Below are positions 31,992 through 41,656 of a stretch of DNA of 64,000 nt, piece after piece (the first letter of the stretch is position 1; each line of letters starts with the position of its first letter). Location of the stretch: contig JAZTZP010000044.1 of the NCBI GenBank assembly GCA_045637525.1, forward strand, positions 1 through 64,000, read 5' to 3'. The position numbers were made by a program, and so were the translations under genes. Source of the stretch: JAZTZP01 sp045637525 (lineage in GTDB: Bacteria; Bacillota; Clostridia; UBA1381). The notes under the pieces were generated by a model. The model did no database searches. It was not told the DNA's origin and saw only the letters and a list, made by a program, of their open reading frames with translations.

Positions 31992-32678
31992 ATGGAGTTT
32001 ATATATGCATATGATTTACATTATATAATCAGAATGCTTGCGTCCTGTTTTTGCGGAATTATTATAGGACTTGAGCGTAAAAACAGGGCAAAAGAGGCCG
32101 GAATACGAACACATTGTATCGTTTGTTGTGCGGCGGCACTTATGATGATTATTTCAAAATACGGTTTTTTCGACTTACTTGAAACAACAAATTTACCCGG
32201 CATGGACGTTAGATTAGACCCATCAAGAATGGCACAGGGAATTGTTTCAGGTGTTGGTTTTTTGGGCGCCGGAATGATATTTGTACATAAGCAGACCGTA
32301 ACCGGACTTACTACGGCTGCCGGAATCTGGGCAACATCCGGAATAGGTATGGCGATAGGTGCCGGAATGTATTTTCTCGGTATTTCAGCTACGATTATAA
32401 TTGTCCTTGCACAGGTGCTTCTTCATGTTAACGCAAAATGGCTGAAGTCGCCGAAAAACAAAAAGTTCATCATTTACAATGTGCCGGAAAAGTATTTTCA
32501 GGATCATGCAATTAACTTGATGAAGATTAACAAGATTTTAGTTGTAGACACAAACGTTATCTATAATTTCGAGAACGAAACGACGGATTTTGAATTTATT
32601 ATCGAGCTTCCGCCGACTATCAACGAATCGGAGCTGTGTTCGTATTTTAAATACAACAGCGTCGTTAAAAGCAATTAA
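31992..32678 (+). CDS. MgtC/SapB-family membrane protein
   Basis: A 228-residue protein whose first ~140 residues carry about four or five membrane helices of the MgtC family. The family segments GIIIGLERKNRAKEAGIRTH, MAQGIVSGVGFLGAGMIF and GLTTAAGIWATSGIG are clear. A short cytoplasmic C-terminal domain follows. MgtC proteins are linked to Mg2+ limitation and to restraint of F-type ATP synthase in some bacteria; the role here is unknown. The ATG at 31992 lies eight bases after GGAG. Confidence 0.88.
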   Translation: MEFIYAYDLHYIIRMLASCFCGIIIGLERKNRAKEAGIRTHCIVCCAAALMMIISKYGFFDLLETTNLPGMDVRLDPSRMAQGIVSGVGFLGAGMIFVHKQTVTGLTTAAGIWATSGIGMAIGAGMYFLGISATIIIVLAQVLLHVNAKWLKSPKNKKFIIYNVPEKYFQDHAINLMKINKILVVDTNVIYNFENETTDFEFIIELPPTINESELCSYFKYNSVVKSN

Positions 32679-32684
32679 TGGTAT

Positions 32685-32724
32685 AAAGAGTAGCTTAAAT
32701 TAAGGTTTAACTGCTCTTTTTTTG
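32685..32724 (+). terminator. Terminator after the MgtC-family gene
   Basis: AAAGAGTAG (32685-32693) pairs with CTGCTCTTT (32711-32719) with one G-U pair, followed by more T. Confidence 0.75.
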
Positions 32725-32753
32725 TATATTTTAAAGAAAAATTTAAAAAAGTA

Positions 32754-32782
32754 TTGCAATATAATCAAAAATGGATTATAAT
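32754..32782 (+). promoter_or_regulatory. ilvA promoter
   Basis: TTGCAA (32754-32759), 17 bases, TATAAT (32777-32782). Transcription would begin near 32789, which rules out the in-frame ATG at 32771 as a start. Confidence 0.75.
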
Positions 32783-32815
32783 ATAAAGGACTATATACGA
32801 TGGGAGATTATATCG

Positions 32816-34024
32816 ATGAGCTTGGCGATTAAAGAAATAGAACTTGCTGCGAGCAGACTGGAAAATACTATACACAGAACAAAAGTTGAGTTATCTAAAA
32901 CTTTTTCACAAATGTGCGGCGGTGAGGTATATCTTAAATACGAAAATCAACAGAAAACAGGATCATTTAAAATACGTGGTGCATCAAACAAAATTGCGGC
33001 GATGGTTGAAAGAGGAGAAATAACTTCAGCAGTTGCATCTTCTGCAGGTAATCATGCTCAGGGTGTTGCGTATGCTTCAAGAGTGCATAACATCCCGGCT
33101 ACGATTGTAATGCCTAAGTCTTCTCCGATTGCTAAGGTTTTAGCTACTGAAGGATATGGTGCAAAGGTTATTTTACATGGTGATTGTTATGACGATGCAT
33201 ATAAAAAGGCAATAGAAATCCAGGAAAAAGAAGGTGCAAGCTTCCTTCATCCGTTTGATGATCCCGAGGTAATTGCGGGGCAGGGTACAATAGGAATTGA
33301 AATCCTGCACGATTTACCTACGGTTGATATTATAGTTGTACCTGCCGGTGGCGGAGGTCTCCTTGCCGGTGTGGCAGCGTGTGTGAAACAGATAAACCCG
33401 AGAGTTAAGATTATAGGAGTTCAGGCTGAAGGTGCAGACGCTATCTGCAGATCGTTTAAAGAAAAGAAATATATTGAAGCAACTTCAGTAAGTACCATAG
33501 CAGATGGTATTGCCGTAAAATCTCCCGGAAAACTGACAAATGAGCTTATAAGCGAATATGCAGATGATGTTGTTACAGTTTCTGATTCCGAAATTTCTTC
33601 TGCAATCTTGCTTTTACTTGAAAGGACAAAGCAGGTTGTTGAGCCTGCCGGTGCAACTCCTCTTGCGGCTGTTTTAAACGGTAAAATTGACGTTGAGGGT
33701 AAGAGAGTTGTATGTCTTCTTTCCGGTGGTAATATAGACGTGAGTTTTATAAGCAGAATAATTGAAATAGGTTTGATAGACCGTGACAGAAAGCTCAAAT
33801 TCAGCGCAACATTGCTTGATACGCCGGGTAGTCTTGAAAAGCTTTCGGGAATACTTGCAAAAACCAATGCAAATATCGTAATGGTACAGTATGACAGATT
33901 GGATGCTGATTTAAAACCTAATGAAACGATAATCCGTGTTGCCTGCGACGTTGGCGGAAAAGAGCACGGGCTTAAGGTTTTAAAAACTCTGAAAGAAAAC
34001 GGGTACAATGTTATAAAGGAATAA
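32816..34024 (+). CDS. ilvA: Threonine ammonia-lyase with ACT domain
   Basis: A PLP enzyme of 402 residues converting threonine to 2-oxobutanoate and ammonia. The PLP lysine is in KTGSFKIRGA, the phosphate-binding glycine loop is VPAGGGGLLAG, and SSAGNHAQG binds substrate. A single C-terminal ACT domain starts near 325 (LDTPGSLEKLSGILA). This is the short TdcB/IlvA form, which may be catabolic or biosynthetic. The ATG at 32816 follows GGGAG by nine bases. It is the first gene of a long run, seven bases before the HD gene. Confidence 0.92.
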   Translation: MSLAIKEIELAASRLENTIHRTKVELSKTFSQMCGGEVYLKYENQQKTGSFKIRGASNKIAAMVERGEITSAVASSAGNHAQGVAYASRVHNIPATIVMPKSSPIAKVLATEGYGAKVILHGDCYDDAYKKAIEIQEKEGASFLHPFDDPEVIAGQGTIGIEILHDLPTVDIIVVPAGGGGLLAGVAACVKQINPRVKIIGVQAEGADAICRSFKEKKYIEATSVSTIADGIAVKSPGKLTNELISEYADDVVTVSDSEISSAILLLLERTKQVVEPAGATPLAAVLNGKIDVEGKRVVCLLSGGNIDVSFISRIIEIGLIDRDRKLKFSATLLDTPGSLEKLSGILAKTNANIVMVQYDRLDADLKPNETIIRVACDVGGKEHGLKVLKTLKENGYNVIKE

Positions 34025-34031
34025 ATATAAT

Positions 34032-35213
34032 ATGATAAATAAATCTTTAATTATGCTTATGCATGAAGCGGCTTCTATCCAGCGTTGGAATGATCATATT
34101 CGTCCATGGACCGGATTTACAGAGCTTGACAAACAAGCTCATAAAATGTTTTATGCATATGTTCTCGGCAAATGTGAAGAGGGCACAGACCGTATAAAGC
34201 TTATTGAAGGTGGTATTTTTGAGTTTTTTCATCGTATAATACTTACCGATATCAAACCGCCTGTATACTATAAGCTGATGAAGAAAAAAGGTCCGCATAT
34301 CACCCGATGGGTTTTAGAACAGCTCAGGCCTGAATTTGAACCGTTAAACGGCGACTTTTTTGAGCGTATGGTTAAATACTATACCGATGAAAATTACGCC
34401 GGAAAAGAAAAAGAAATTTTACGTGCCGCTCATTATTATGCAACAAGCTGGGAATTTGACATAATTTATGAACACAACAAAAAAACTTTTGACATAGAAA
34501 AGGTTAAAAAGGAAATAGCGCAGGGGTTGGCATCATGTAATACTTTTCCCGGTTACAGATATTTCGCCTCAAGCCCGTATTTACAGGAATTTTTGTCACT
34601 TATCGGAAAACTAAGATATCAACAGCGTTGGTCTAAGGCTGCAAGAATACCTCAGACATATGTAATGGGACATATGCTTGTCGTTGCGATTATGTCGTAT
34701 TTCTGTTCGCTTGAAGCCGGAGCTTGTGACGCACGTCGTATAAATAATTTTTTCGGAGGTCTGTTTCATGATCTGCCTGAAGTGCTTACACGTGATATAG
34801 TTTCACCGGTAAAGGCATCTGTTGAGGGTCTTAACGACATAATAAACGAAATCGAGGAAGAGCAGATGCAGGAGGAGATTTATCCTTTGTTGCCGCCTGA
34901 ATGGGTATCGGAGCTTAAATATTATACAGTAAACGAGTTTTGCTCTAAGATAATCGAAAACGATCAGATAGTAGTTCTTACGAGCGATGAAATTAATGAA
35001 AACTTCAATAATGATGAATTTTGCGGAATTGACGGCGAAATAATCCGTGGCTGCGATCATTTGTCGGCTTTTTTGGAGGCATATTTATCTTTGAGCTACG
35101 GTGTTGGATGTGAACAGATTATAAGCGGTTATGAACATCTTTCAGATAAGTATAAATCGAAAGAAATAGCTGGCATTGATTTTTCAAAGCTTTTCGGCTA
35201 TTTTGAGCTTTAA
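34032..35213 (+). CDS. HD-domain phosphohydrolase-like protein (YfbR-related)
   Basis: A 393-residue cytosolic protein. The HD metal site is visible in the second half: His in YVMGHMLVVAIMSYF, the HD pair in GGLFHDLPEVLTRD, and a later Asp in the IENDQIV helix. The HDLPE-x-xTRDIVSP wording resembles the YfbR-like dNMP phosphohydrolase group. The N-terminal ~190 residues also contain a degenerate HD-like helical region (FTELDKQAHKMF, FFHRIILTDIK). The substrate is not known; a nucleotide is likely. A weak AAGGA precedes the ATG. Confidence 0.7.
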   Translation: MINKSLIMLMHEAASIQRWNDHIRPWTGFTELDKQAHKMFYAYVLGKCEEGTDRIKLIEGGIFEFFHRIILTDIKPPVYYKLMKKKGPHITRWVLEQLRPEFEPLNGDFFERMVKYYTDENYAGKEKEILRAAHYYATSWEFDIIYEHNKKTFDIEKVKKEIAQGLASCNTFPGYRYFASSPYLQEFLSLIGKLRYQQRWSKAARIPQTYVMGHMLVVAIMSYFCSLEAGACDARRINNFFGGLFHDLPEVLTRDIVSPVKASVEGLNDIINEIEEEQMQEEIYPLLPPEWVSELKYYTVNEFCSKIIENDQIVVLTSDEINENFNNDEFCGIDGEIIRGCDHLSAFLEAYLSLSYGVGCEQIISGYEHLSDKYKSKEIAGIDFSKLFGYFEL

Positions 35214-35233
35214 ACCGTTATTTTAGAGGTATG

Positions 35234-35701
35234 ATGGAAGAAACAAAAAAATTAACATACGAACAGGCAAAGGACAAGGCATTAAATATGCTTGCGTTCA
35301 GGTCGCATTCAGAAAAAGAGCTTTACAACAAACTTATAATTAAAGGTGCAGATGAAAATGATGCAACGGATATAATTGAGTTTTGTCGTAAATATAATCT
35401 TGTGTGTGACAGAACTTTTGCCATAAATAAAGCGAAGGATTTGCGTAATTTAAAAAAATACGGAAAGTATCGGATTAAAACAGAGTTGCAACAATCGGGA
35501 ATATCTTCGGAGTATATAGAAGATGCGTTGTCTCAGATTGAAGACATCGACGCTCTTTCACAATCTCTTGTTGAAAAAAAGCTTCGCGGTGATTTTTCAA
35601 AGAAAAATATTGATAGAGCTATACGTTATTTTTTGAATAAAGGATATAGTTTTCATAGTATTAAAGAATGCATTGAAAGGATAACAGAAAATGAGATATA
35701 A
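35234..35701 (+). CDS. recX: Regulatory protein RecX
   Basis: A 155-residue all-helical modulator of RecA filaments. The family pattern AKDKALNMLAFRSHSEKELYNKL, followed by the DRTFAINKAKDLRNLKKYGKYRIKTELQQSGI repeat, is diagnostic. recA itself is not in the window. An ATG at 35231 precedes the chosen ATG at 35234, which has better spacing from GAGG. It overlaps rimO by 11 bases. Confidence 0.88.
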   Translation: MEETKKLTYEQAKDKALNMLAFRSHSEKELYNKLIIKGADENDATDIIEFCRKYNLVCDRTFAINKAKDLRNLKKYGKYRIKTELQQSGISSEYIEDALSQIEDIDALSQSLVEKKLRGDFSKKNIDRAIRYFLNKGYSFHSIKECIERITENEI

Positions 35702-37049
35702 TATAGGCATAGTGTCGCTTGGATGTGCTAAAAACACCACTGATACCGAAATAATGCTTGGAATTTTATCTGATAAAGGTTATAAAATAGTCTCAGACCC
35801 GCAGTCTGCAGATATAATTATAGTGAATACATGCGGTTTTATTGAAAGCGCAAAGCAGGAATCCATTGATACTATACTTGAGATGGCTGAATATAAAAAC
35901 GGCCGTTGCCGGATGCTTATAGTAACAGGCTGTCTTGCAGAGCGTTATAATAAAGAAGTTTTAGAACAGCTACCGGAGGTTGATGCTGTGTGCGGTGTGG
36001 GCGACTACCACCACATAGCCGAGGTGATAAAATCAGTAACAAACGGTGATCGTCCGCTTATGTATGGTCATGCTGATGATGAAATCCCGGAAAATCTTCC
36101 TCGTATAATCAGTACACCGTCTTATACGGCATATTTAAAAATAGCCGAAGGCTGTGACAATAATTGCACATATTGTGCAATACCGAAAATAAGAGGTCAT
36201 TACAGAAGCCGTAAAATGGAAGATATAATTTCGGAAGCTGAAACGTTAGTGTCCGGCGGTGTGAAAGAGTTGATTGTAATCGCTCAGGATACGACTCGTT
36301 ACGGAAAGGATATTTACGGCGAATATTGTCTGGATAAGCTCCTTGCAAAATTATCCGGAATTGCCGGTGTTGAGTGGATAAGAGTTCATTATTTTTACAC
36401 CGAAGCAGTAACGGATGAGCTTTTGGAGCTGATGGCGGATAATAAGAAAATTTGTAATTATATAGATATGCCCATACAGCATATTAATGATGATATATTA
36501 AGACGCATGGCAAGGCGTACAAACAGACAGCAGATAGAGAATACAATAGACAAAATGCGTAGGCTGATGCCTGACTGTATAATCAGAACGTCAATAATAA
36601 CGGGTTTTCCGGGTGAAACTGATGCTCAGTTTGATGAGCTGTATTCTTTCTTAGAGGAATATCGTTTAGAGCGTGTAGGAGTTTTTGCTTATTCAGCTGA
36701 AGAGGATACTGCTGCGGCTGAATTTGAAAATCAGATTGATGAGGATATAAAACTTAAACGTCTTGATAAACTAATGAAGCTTCAACAGAAAATCAGTTAT
36801 GAAAAAAATAAAGAATATCTTAATTCAGAAATTGAGGTTTTGTGTGAGGGCTTTGACGAAGACAGTATGATGTATTTCGGAAGAAGCAGGGGCGACAGTA
36901 TAGGTGTTGACCAGACAGTATATTTCGGAGCTGAATTTGATATAGCTCCCGGAGATTTTGTTTTAGTTAAAATACTTGATTGTAATGAGTATGAATTAAT
37001 CGGACAAATGACAAAAGGAGTGTGGATACAAGATGAATACACCAAATAA
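35691..37049 (+). CDS. rimO: Ribosomal protein uS12 methylthiotransferase RimO
   Basis: A 452-residue radical-SAM enzyme that methylthiolates Asp of ribosomal protein S12. The N-terminal cluster ligands are C12, C48 and C81. The radical-SAM CxxxCxxC is C155, C159, C162 in CDNNCTYCAIPKIRG. A C-terminal TRAM domain follows from about 380. The SLGCAKNTTDTE opening distinguishes RimO from MiaB-type family members. It overlaps recX upstream and pgsA downstream, so the run is co-translated. Confidence 0.93.
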   Translation: MRYNIGIVSLGCAKNTTDTEIMLGILSDKGYKIVSDPQSADIIIVNTCGFIESAKQESIDTILEMAEYKNGRCRMLIVTGCLAERYNKEVLEQLPEVDAVCGVGDYHHIAEVIKSVTNGDRPLMYGHADDEIPENLPRIISTPSYTAYLKIAEGCDNNCTYCAIPKIRGHYRSRKMEDIISEAETLVSGGVKELIVIAQDTTRYGKDIYGEYCLDKLLAKLSGIAGVEWIRVHYFYTEAVTDELLELMADNKKICNYIDMPIQHINDDILRRMARRTNRQQIENTIDKMRRLMPDCIIRTSIITGFPGETDAQFDELYSFLEEYRLERVGVFAYSAEEDTAAAEFENQIDEDIKLKRLDKLMKLQQKISYEKNKEYLNSEIEVLCEGFDEDSMMYFGRSRGDSIGVDQTVYFGAEFDIAPGDFVLVKILDCNEYELIGQMTKGVWIQDEYTK

Positions 37050-37587
37050 ATTAACGTTAATGAGAATGATACTTGTGCCGTTTTTTATGTTTTTTATGAT
37101 GTTTGACAACACATTGTTTTATGCAATAGGCATCACAATTTTCATTATAGCATCAATAACGGACTGGATTGACGGTTACCTGGCACGTAAGAATAACCAG
37201 ATAACAAGCTTTGGTAAGTTTATGGATCCGTTAGCTGATAAAATGCTTACTACGGCCGCTTTTCTTATTCTTATGTATTGGGATTTCATATCACCGTGGG
37301 TTCTTATGATAGTGCTTGCACGGGAATTTATGGTATCCGGTATAAGACTTGTTGCGGTTACAGAAGGAGAAGTCATAGCTGCAAGTATGTGGGGAAAAGC
37401 TAAAACTGTGTCGCAGATGTTAGCAATTATTATTTCGCTCCTGATTATTGCTTTACCGCTTCCGGAGTCTTTTGATGTGAATTCTTATATAATCATAAAT
37501 ATACTTGTATGGATATCGACCGTACTTACAATTATTTCAGGTGCGGATTACTTGTTTAAAAACAAACATTTTATAAAGGCGAAGTAA
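37033..37587 (+). CDS. pgsA: Phosphatidylglycerophosphate synthase
   Basis: A 184-residue membrane enzyme that joins CDP-diacylglycerol and glycerol 3-phosphate in phosphatidylglycerol synthesis. The CDP-alcohol phosphotransferase motif is complete: DWIDGYLAR, then FGKFMDPLADKM (D-x2-D-G-x2-A-R-x8-G-x3-D-x3-D). Four to six membrane helices are visible. The start lies 17 bases inside rimO. Confidence 0.93.
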   Translation: MNTPNKLTLMRMILVPFFMFFMMFDNTLFYAIGITIFIIASITDWIDGYLARKNNQITSFGKFMDPLADKMLTTAAFLILMYWDFISPWVLMIVLAREFMVSGIRLVAVTEGEVIAASMWGKAKTVSQMLAIIISLLIIALPLPESFDVNSYIIINILVWISTVLTIISGADYLFKNKHFIKAK

Positions 37588-37598
37588 AGGATTTTAAT

Positions 37599-38345
37599 AT
37601 GAGAAAAATAACAAGTCTTGTGCGTCGTGCTGTGGAAGATTACGACATGATAAAAGACGGTGACAGGGTTGCGGTTGGAGTTTCGGGTGGTAAAGACAGC
37701 CTGGTTTTACTGAACGCTCTTGCTGATTTGTCACGCTATTATCCGAAAAAATTTACCGTTGTTGGCATTACACTTGATATGGGATACCGTGCAGACTATT
37801 CCGCAATAGCTGATATGTGTAAATCCATTAATGTTGAATACATCGTAAAAGAAACGAATATCAAGGAGGTTGTGTTTGATATTCGTCAGGAATCCAATCC
37901 GTGTTCGCTGTGTTCAAAGCTTCGGAGAGGTGCATTAAACGATGCCGCTCTGGAAAATGGGTGCAAAACAGTTGCTTTAGGACACCATAATGACGATGTG
38001 CTTGAAACCTTTATGCTGAGTCTTTTATATGAAGGACGTGTTAATTGTTTTGCGCCGGTTACATATCTTGACAGAACAGATATATATAAAATCCGGCCTA
38101 TGATTTACGTCAGAGAACGTGACATAAGAGGTGTTGTCAACAGATGTAATATTCCGATAGTTAAAAATCCATGTCCGGCTGATGGTATTACAAACCGTCA
38201 GTATATGAAGGATTTAATTTTACAAATAGAAAAAGATACGCATCCCGGGCTGAAAAAACGCATGTTTACTGCGATACAAAACAGTGGTATAGACGGATGG
38301 AGTAAAACCGAAAGGAGTAAATTAATTAATAATGAAAGAGTTTAA
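37599..38345 (+). CDS. ttcA: TtcA-type tRNA thiolation ATPase
   Basis: A 248-residue PP-loop enzyme. SGGKDS (29-34) is the ATP pyrophosphatase loop. The CSLCSKLRR motif (near 107) and a later Cys in KNPCPADG are the cysteines that hold an Fe-S cluster in TtcA and its relatives, which sulfurate tRNA cytidine 32. The exact tRNA target could differ (TtuA-like enzymes are close). It lies 11 bases after pgsA and overlaps argJ by 14 bases. Confidence 0.82.
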   Translation: MRKITSLVRRAVEDYDMIKDGDRVAVGVSGGKDSLVLLNALADLSRYYPKKFTVVGITLDMGYRADYSAIADMCKSINVEYIVKETNIKEVVFDIRQESNPCSLCSKLRRGALNDAALENGCKTVALGHHNDDVLETFMLSLLYEGRVNCFAPVTYLDRTDIYKIRPMIYVRERDIRGVVNRCNIPIVKNPCPADGITNRQYMKDLILQIEKDTHPGLKKRMFTAIQNSGIDGWSKTERSKLINNERV

Positions 38346-39570
38346 TGGTTACACTTATATTGATGGTGGTGTGTGTGCGGCAGAAGGCTTTATGGCAAAC
38401 GGTCTTAACTGCGGATTTAATCCGGACAAGAATAAAAACGACCTGTGCATGATTTACAGCAAGGAAAAATGCACTGCTGCTGCTGTTTATACGCAAAATA
38501 AGGTAAAAGGTGCTCCGATTACGGTGACAAAGAGAAATCTTGAAAAAACCGGCAATACAGTATATGCGGTAATTGCAAATTCAAAAAATGCCAATACCTG
38601 CAATGCAGATGGTGAAGAAAAAGCGTACAGAATGTGCGAGCTTGCGGCAGGAGTGCTTGGGATTGCTCCTGAAGAAGTTATAGTTGCCTCTACCGGTGTT
38701 ATAGGTCAGATTTTACCCATAGAACCTGTTGAAAAACACATTAAAGAATTAAAAGACGGTCTTGCTCCTGACGGAAACGGACGTGCGGCGAATGCAATTA
38801 TGACTACCGACACATTTCCTAAAGAAGTTGCGGTAGAATTTGATATTGACGGAAAGAAATGCAGATTGGGTGGCATGGCAAAAGGTAGCGGTATGATACA
38901 CCCCGACATGGCTACAACGCTCAATTTTATAACAACGGACGTTGCAATTTCATCTGAAATGCTTCAGAAAGCACTCTCTGAGGTTGTAAAGATAACATAT
39001 AACTGCTTGAGTGTTGACGGTGACACATCTACAAATGACATGGTGTGCATTATGGCAAATGGCAGAGCCGGAAATGAAATCATTTCCGGGAAGGACAGTA
39101 ATTTCCAAAAAGTGAAGCAGGCGTTATATATTGTTATGATGAATATGACAAGACTTCTTGCTAAAGATGGTGAAGGTGCAACAAAGCTTTTAGAGTGTGT
39201 ATGTAAGGGAGCTCCTACGCTTGATACTGCTATTACTGTTGCAAAGAGCGTAATCCGGTCTTCGCTTTTTAAATGTGCAATGTTTGGTGAAGATGCAAAC
39301 TGGGGACGTGTTTTATGCGCAGTCGGATATGCTGATGCGGAATTTGATATAACTAAAGTCGATGTTGATTTAAAATCGGTAAACGGCGTTATAGAGGTTT
39401 GCCGAAACGGAGCCGGAATTGAATTTTCTGAAGAAAAAGCGAAAAAAGTCTTATCGGCGGATGAAATAATAATAGATATTTCTCTTAATCAGGGTGAGGC
39501 TGAGGCAACAGCGTGGGGCTGTGATTTAACCTATGATTATGTTAAGATTAACGGAGATTACCGTTCTTAA
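38332..39570 (+). CDS. argJ: Arginine biosynthesis protein ArgJ
   Basis: A 412-residue ornithine acetyltransferase / N-acetylglutamate synthase. ArgJ cuts itself into two chains before a nucleophilic Thr; the expected site is in KGSGMIHPDMATTLNF at about 180-195. The N-terminal CTAAAVYTQNKVKGAP and the C-terminal SSLFKCAMFGEDANWGR segments are typical. No other arg genes are in the window, so it is detached from a classical arginine operon. AAAGGAG precedes the ATG. Confidence 0.93.
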   Translation: MKEFNGYTYIDGGVCAAEGFMANGLNCGFNPDKNKNDLCMIYSKEKCTAAAVYTQNKVKGAPITVTKRNLEKTGNTVYAVIANSKNANTCNADGEEKAYRMCELAAGVLGIAPEEVIVASTGVIGQILPIEPVEKHIKELKDGLAPDGNGRAANAIMTTDTFPKEVAVEFDIDGKKCRLGGMAKGSGMIHPDMATTLNFITTDVAISSEMLQKALSEVVKITYNCLSVDGDTSTNDMVCIMANGRAGNEIISGKDSNFQKVKQALYIVMMNMTRLLAKDGEGATKLLECVCKGAPTLDTAITVAKSVIRSSLFKCAMFGEDANWGRVLCAVGYADAEFDITKVDVDLKSVNGVIEVCRNGAGIEFSEEKAKKVLSADEIIIDISLNQGEAEATAWGCDLTYDYVKINGDYRS

Positions 39571-39630
39571 TGTATAAGCTGTTTTGAAAATTTATATAAT
39601 ATCATTAGATAATAAATATGGAGGTATAAT

Positions 39631-39984
39631 ATGCTAGCAAATGTAAGTAATAAATACGGAACGATAACAGTTTCACCAAGAGTTATTCTTGAAATTGCCG
39701 GGAATGTCGCATCGAATTGCTACGGAGTAGTCGGAATGGCTGCCCGGAATAAAAAGGATGGTATAGTCAGCCTTTTAAAGTCAGATAATATGAATAAGGG
39801 TATTGATATAAAATCTGCAGACGGTGGTATAACCATTGATATTCACATAATAGTTCAATATGGTATTAATATTGCAACTGTTTCTGAGGGCGTTGTAAGC
39901 CGTGTGAAGTACAGTGTTGAAAAAATGACAGGTATTAAAGTCAAAAGAATAACCGTTAAGGTAGAAGGAATAAGAGTTTCATAA
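39631..39984 (+). CDS. Asp23/Gls24-family (YloU-like) protein
   Basis: A 117-residue Asp23-fold protein: TVSPRVILEIAGNVASNCYGVVGMA at the N-terminus, then ITIDIHIIVQYGINIATVSEGVVSRVKYSVEKMTGI and a final VKRITVKVEGI strand. In Firmicutes this form (YloU) precedes the fatty acid kinase gene yloV/fakA, exactly as here. Its molecular role is unsettled. GGAGG precedes the ATG. Confidence 0.9.
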   Translation: MLANVSNKYGTITVSPRVILEIAGNVASNCYGVVGMAARNKKDGIVSLLKSDNMNKGIDIKSADGGITIDIHIIVQYGINIATVSEGVVSRVKYSVEKMTGIKVKRITVKVEGIRVS

Positions 39985-39999
39985 TGGGAGAAGGTGATT

Positions 40000-41652
40000 G
40001 TGATTAATACTATAAACGGAATAGAATTTGCACAACTGTTTATATCCGGTGCAAACCATTTGTATAATAATAAAAAATTAGTTGATGATTTGAATGTTTT
40101 TCCGGTTCCTGATGGCGATACCGGTACAAATATGAGCTTAACTGTAAGTGCGATGACTGATGAGTTGTTGAGTAAGCCCACAGAATCTGTTACTGAGGTG
40201 GCTGATTTGATGTCTTTTGCTACTTTAAGAGGCGCCCGTGGTAACTCGGGTGTCATATTATCACAGATTTTTCGTGGTATATCAAAGCAGCTGAAAGGAA
40301 AGGCACAAATTAATTCCAAAGAATTTGCTGCGGCTCTTGAAGCCGGTTCGGCATCTGCATATAAGGCTGTTATGAAACCAACCGAGGGTACTATATTAAC
40401 AGTTGCCCGTGAAGCAGCTGAGGGTGCGGTTTTGGCGGCACATAACGAAGAAGATATTATTAATGTTCTTGAAGCTGCTTGCGAGTCGGGAAATAAAGCT
40501 CTTATAAAAACAACTTCAATGCTTCCGGCACTTAAAGAAGCCGACGTGGTTGATGCCGGCGGTCAGGGCTGGATGATGATTTTACTTGGTGCTCTTAAGT
40601 ATATAAAAGACGGAGAAATTGTAAAAAGAGATGATAATTCAGTTCCCGGTGCCGAATTAAAAAAATCTGTGCCAAAACAAAACAAAGTAATTGATAAAGA
40701 GATTAAATTTCAGTATTGTACCGAATTTCTGATTCAAATATCAAATAAAACTGCTGATGTTGACAGCTTCAGACAAACTTTAACTCCGATGGGGGATAGT
40801 ATGCTTGTTATTGATGACGATGATGTTATTAAGGTACATATCCATACAAACAACCCGGATAAGGCTTTGGGCGAGGCTTTAAAGATAGGCGAGCTGATAA
40901 ATATTAAAATTGAAAACATGAAGCATCAGCATAACTCTATTATACAGGAATCAAAAATTACTGTAAAAGAAAAGCCTCAGAAGAAAGAACCTTTAAATAA
41001 ATACGGATTTGTTGCGGTATGTGCAGGCAAAGGTTTAGCTGAAATTATGAAAGATATCGGGGTAACACGCATTATAGAAGGCGGACAGACAATGAATCCG
41101 AGCGCTGATGATATTTTAAAAGCCATTGTAAAATCAAAGGCGGAAAATGTTTTCGTGTTCCCGAATAACAAAAATATAATAATGGCGGCAAATCAGGCAA
41201 AAGAATTGTCGGATGTAAATGTTATTGTTATTCCTACAAAAAATGTACCCGAATGTATAAGCGCAATGATGGTATTTACTGAAGCAAATGATTTAAAAAG
41301 AAACGAAGAATCAATGCTTTCAGCTGTGTCACGTGTGTCAGTCGGTCAGGTTACGTTTGCTGTAAGAGATACTACAATAAAAGGTAAAACTATAAAAAAG
41401 GGCGATATACTCGGACTTTCCGGTAGTGAAATCAAATATGTCGGAAGAACTCCGGAAGCGGTATGTGCTCAGTTAGTTTGTGATATAAGCGATGATGACA
41501 GTGAGTTTATAACTGTATACTACGGAAAGGGAATAAAGCGTGAGCAGGCTGATGCACTTCAAAACAAGCTTGAAGAGTTGTTCCCGGATTGTGATATAGA
41601 AATCAGAAAAGGCGGACAGCCGCTGTATCATTATATAGTGGCGGTTGAATAG
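40000..41652 (+). CDS. fakA: Fatty acid kinase catalytic subunit (DAK2/DegV-type, YloV/FakA)
   Basis: A 550-residue protein with an N-terminal DhaL/DAK2 nucleotide-binding domain (LNVFPVPDGDTGTNMSL near 30-46; RGARGNSGVILSQIFRG) and a C-terminal DAK1/DegV-like extension, as in FakA, which phosphorylates FakB-bound fatty acids. No fakB is visible here. GTG at 40000 is chosen because AAGG is well spaced and the product length matches known FakA starts. GTG at 39994 is an alternative. It lies 15 bases after the Asp23 gene. Confidence 0.9.
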   Translation: MINTINGIEFAQLFISGANHLYNNKKLVDDLNVFPVPDGDTGTNMSLTVSAMTDELLSKPTESVTEVADLMSFATLRGARGNSGVILSQIFRGISKQLKGKAQINSKEFAAALEAGSASAYKAVMKPTEGTILTVAREAAEGAVLAAHNEEDIINVLEAACESGNKALIKTTSMLPALKEADVVDAGGQGWMMILLGALKYIKDGEIVKRDDNSVPGAELKKSVPKQNKVIDKEIKFQYCTEFLIQISNKTADVDSFRQTLTPMGDSMLVIDDDDVIKVHIHTNNPDKALGEALKIGELINIKIENMKHQHNSIIQESKITVKEKPQKKEPLNKYGFVAVCAGKGLAEIMKDIGVTRIIEGGQTMNPSADDILKAIVKSKAENVFVFPNNKNIIMAANQAKELSDVNVIVIPTKNVPECISAMMVFTEANDLKRNEESMLSAVSRVSVGQVTFAVRDTTIKGKTIKKGDILGLSGSEIKYVGRTPEAVCAQLVCDISDDDSEFITVYYGKGIKREQADALQNKLEELFPDCDIEIRKGGQPLYHYIVAVE

Positions 41653-41656
41653 TAAA

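Noticed and set aside
33421..34008. A 195-codon minus-strand frame inside ilvA
   Set aside because: It lies opposite the conserved threonine ammonia-lyase and has no features of its own.
39855..40319. A 154-codon minus-strand frame over the Asp23-fakA junction
   Set aside because: Both plus-strand genes there are clear family members in conserved order.
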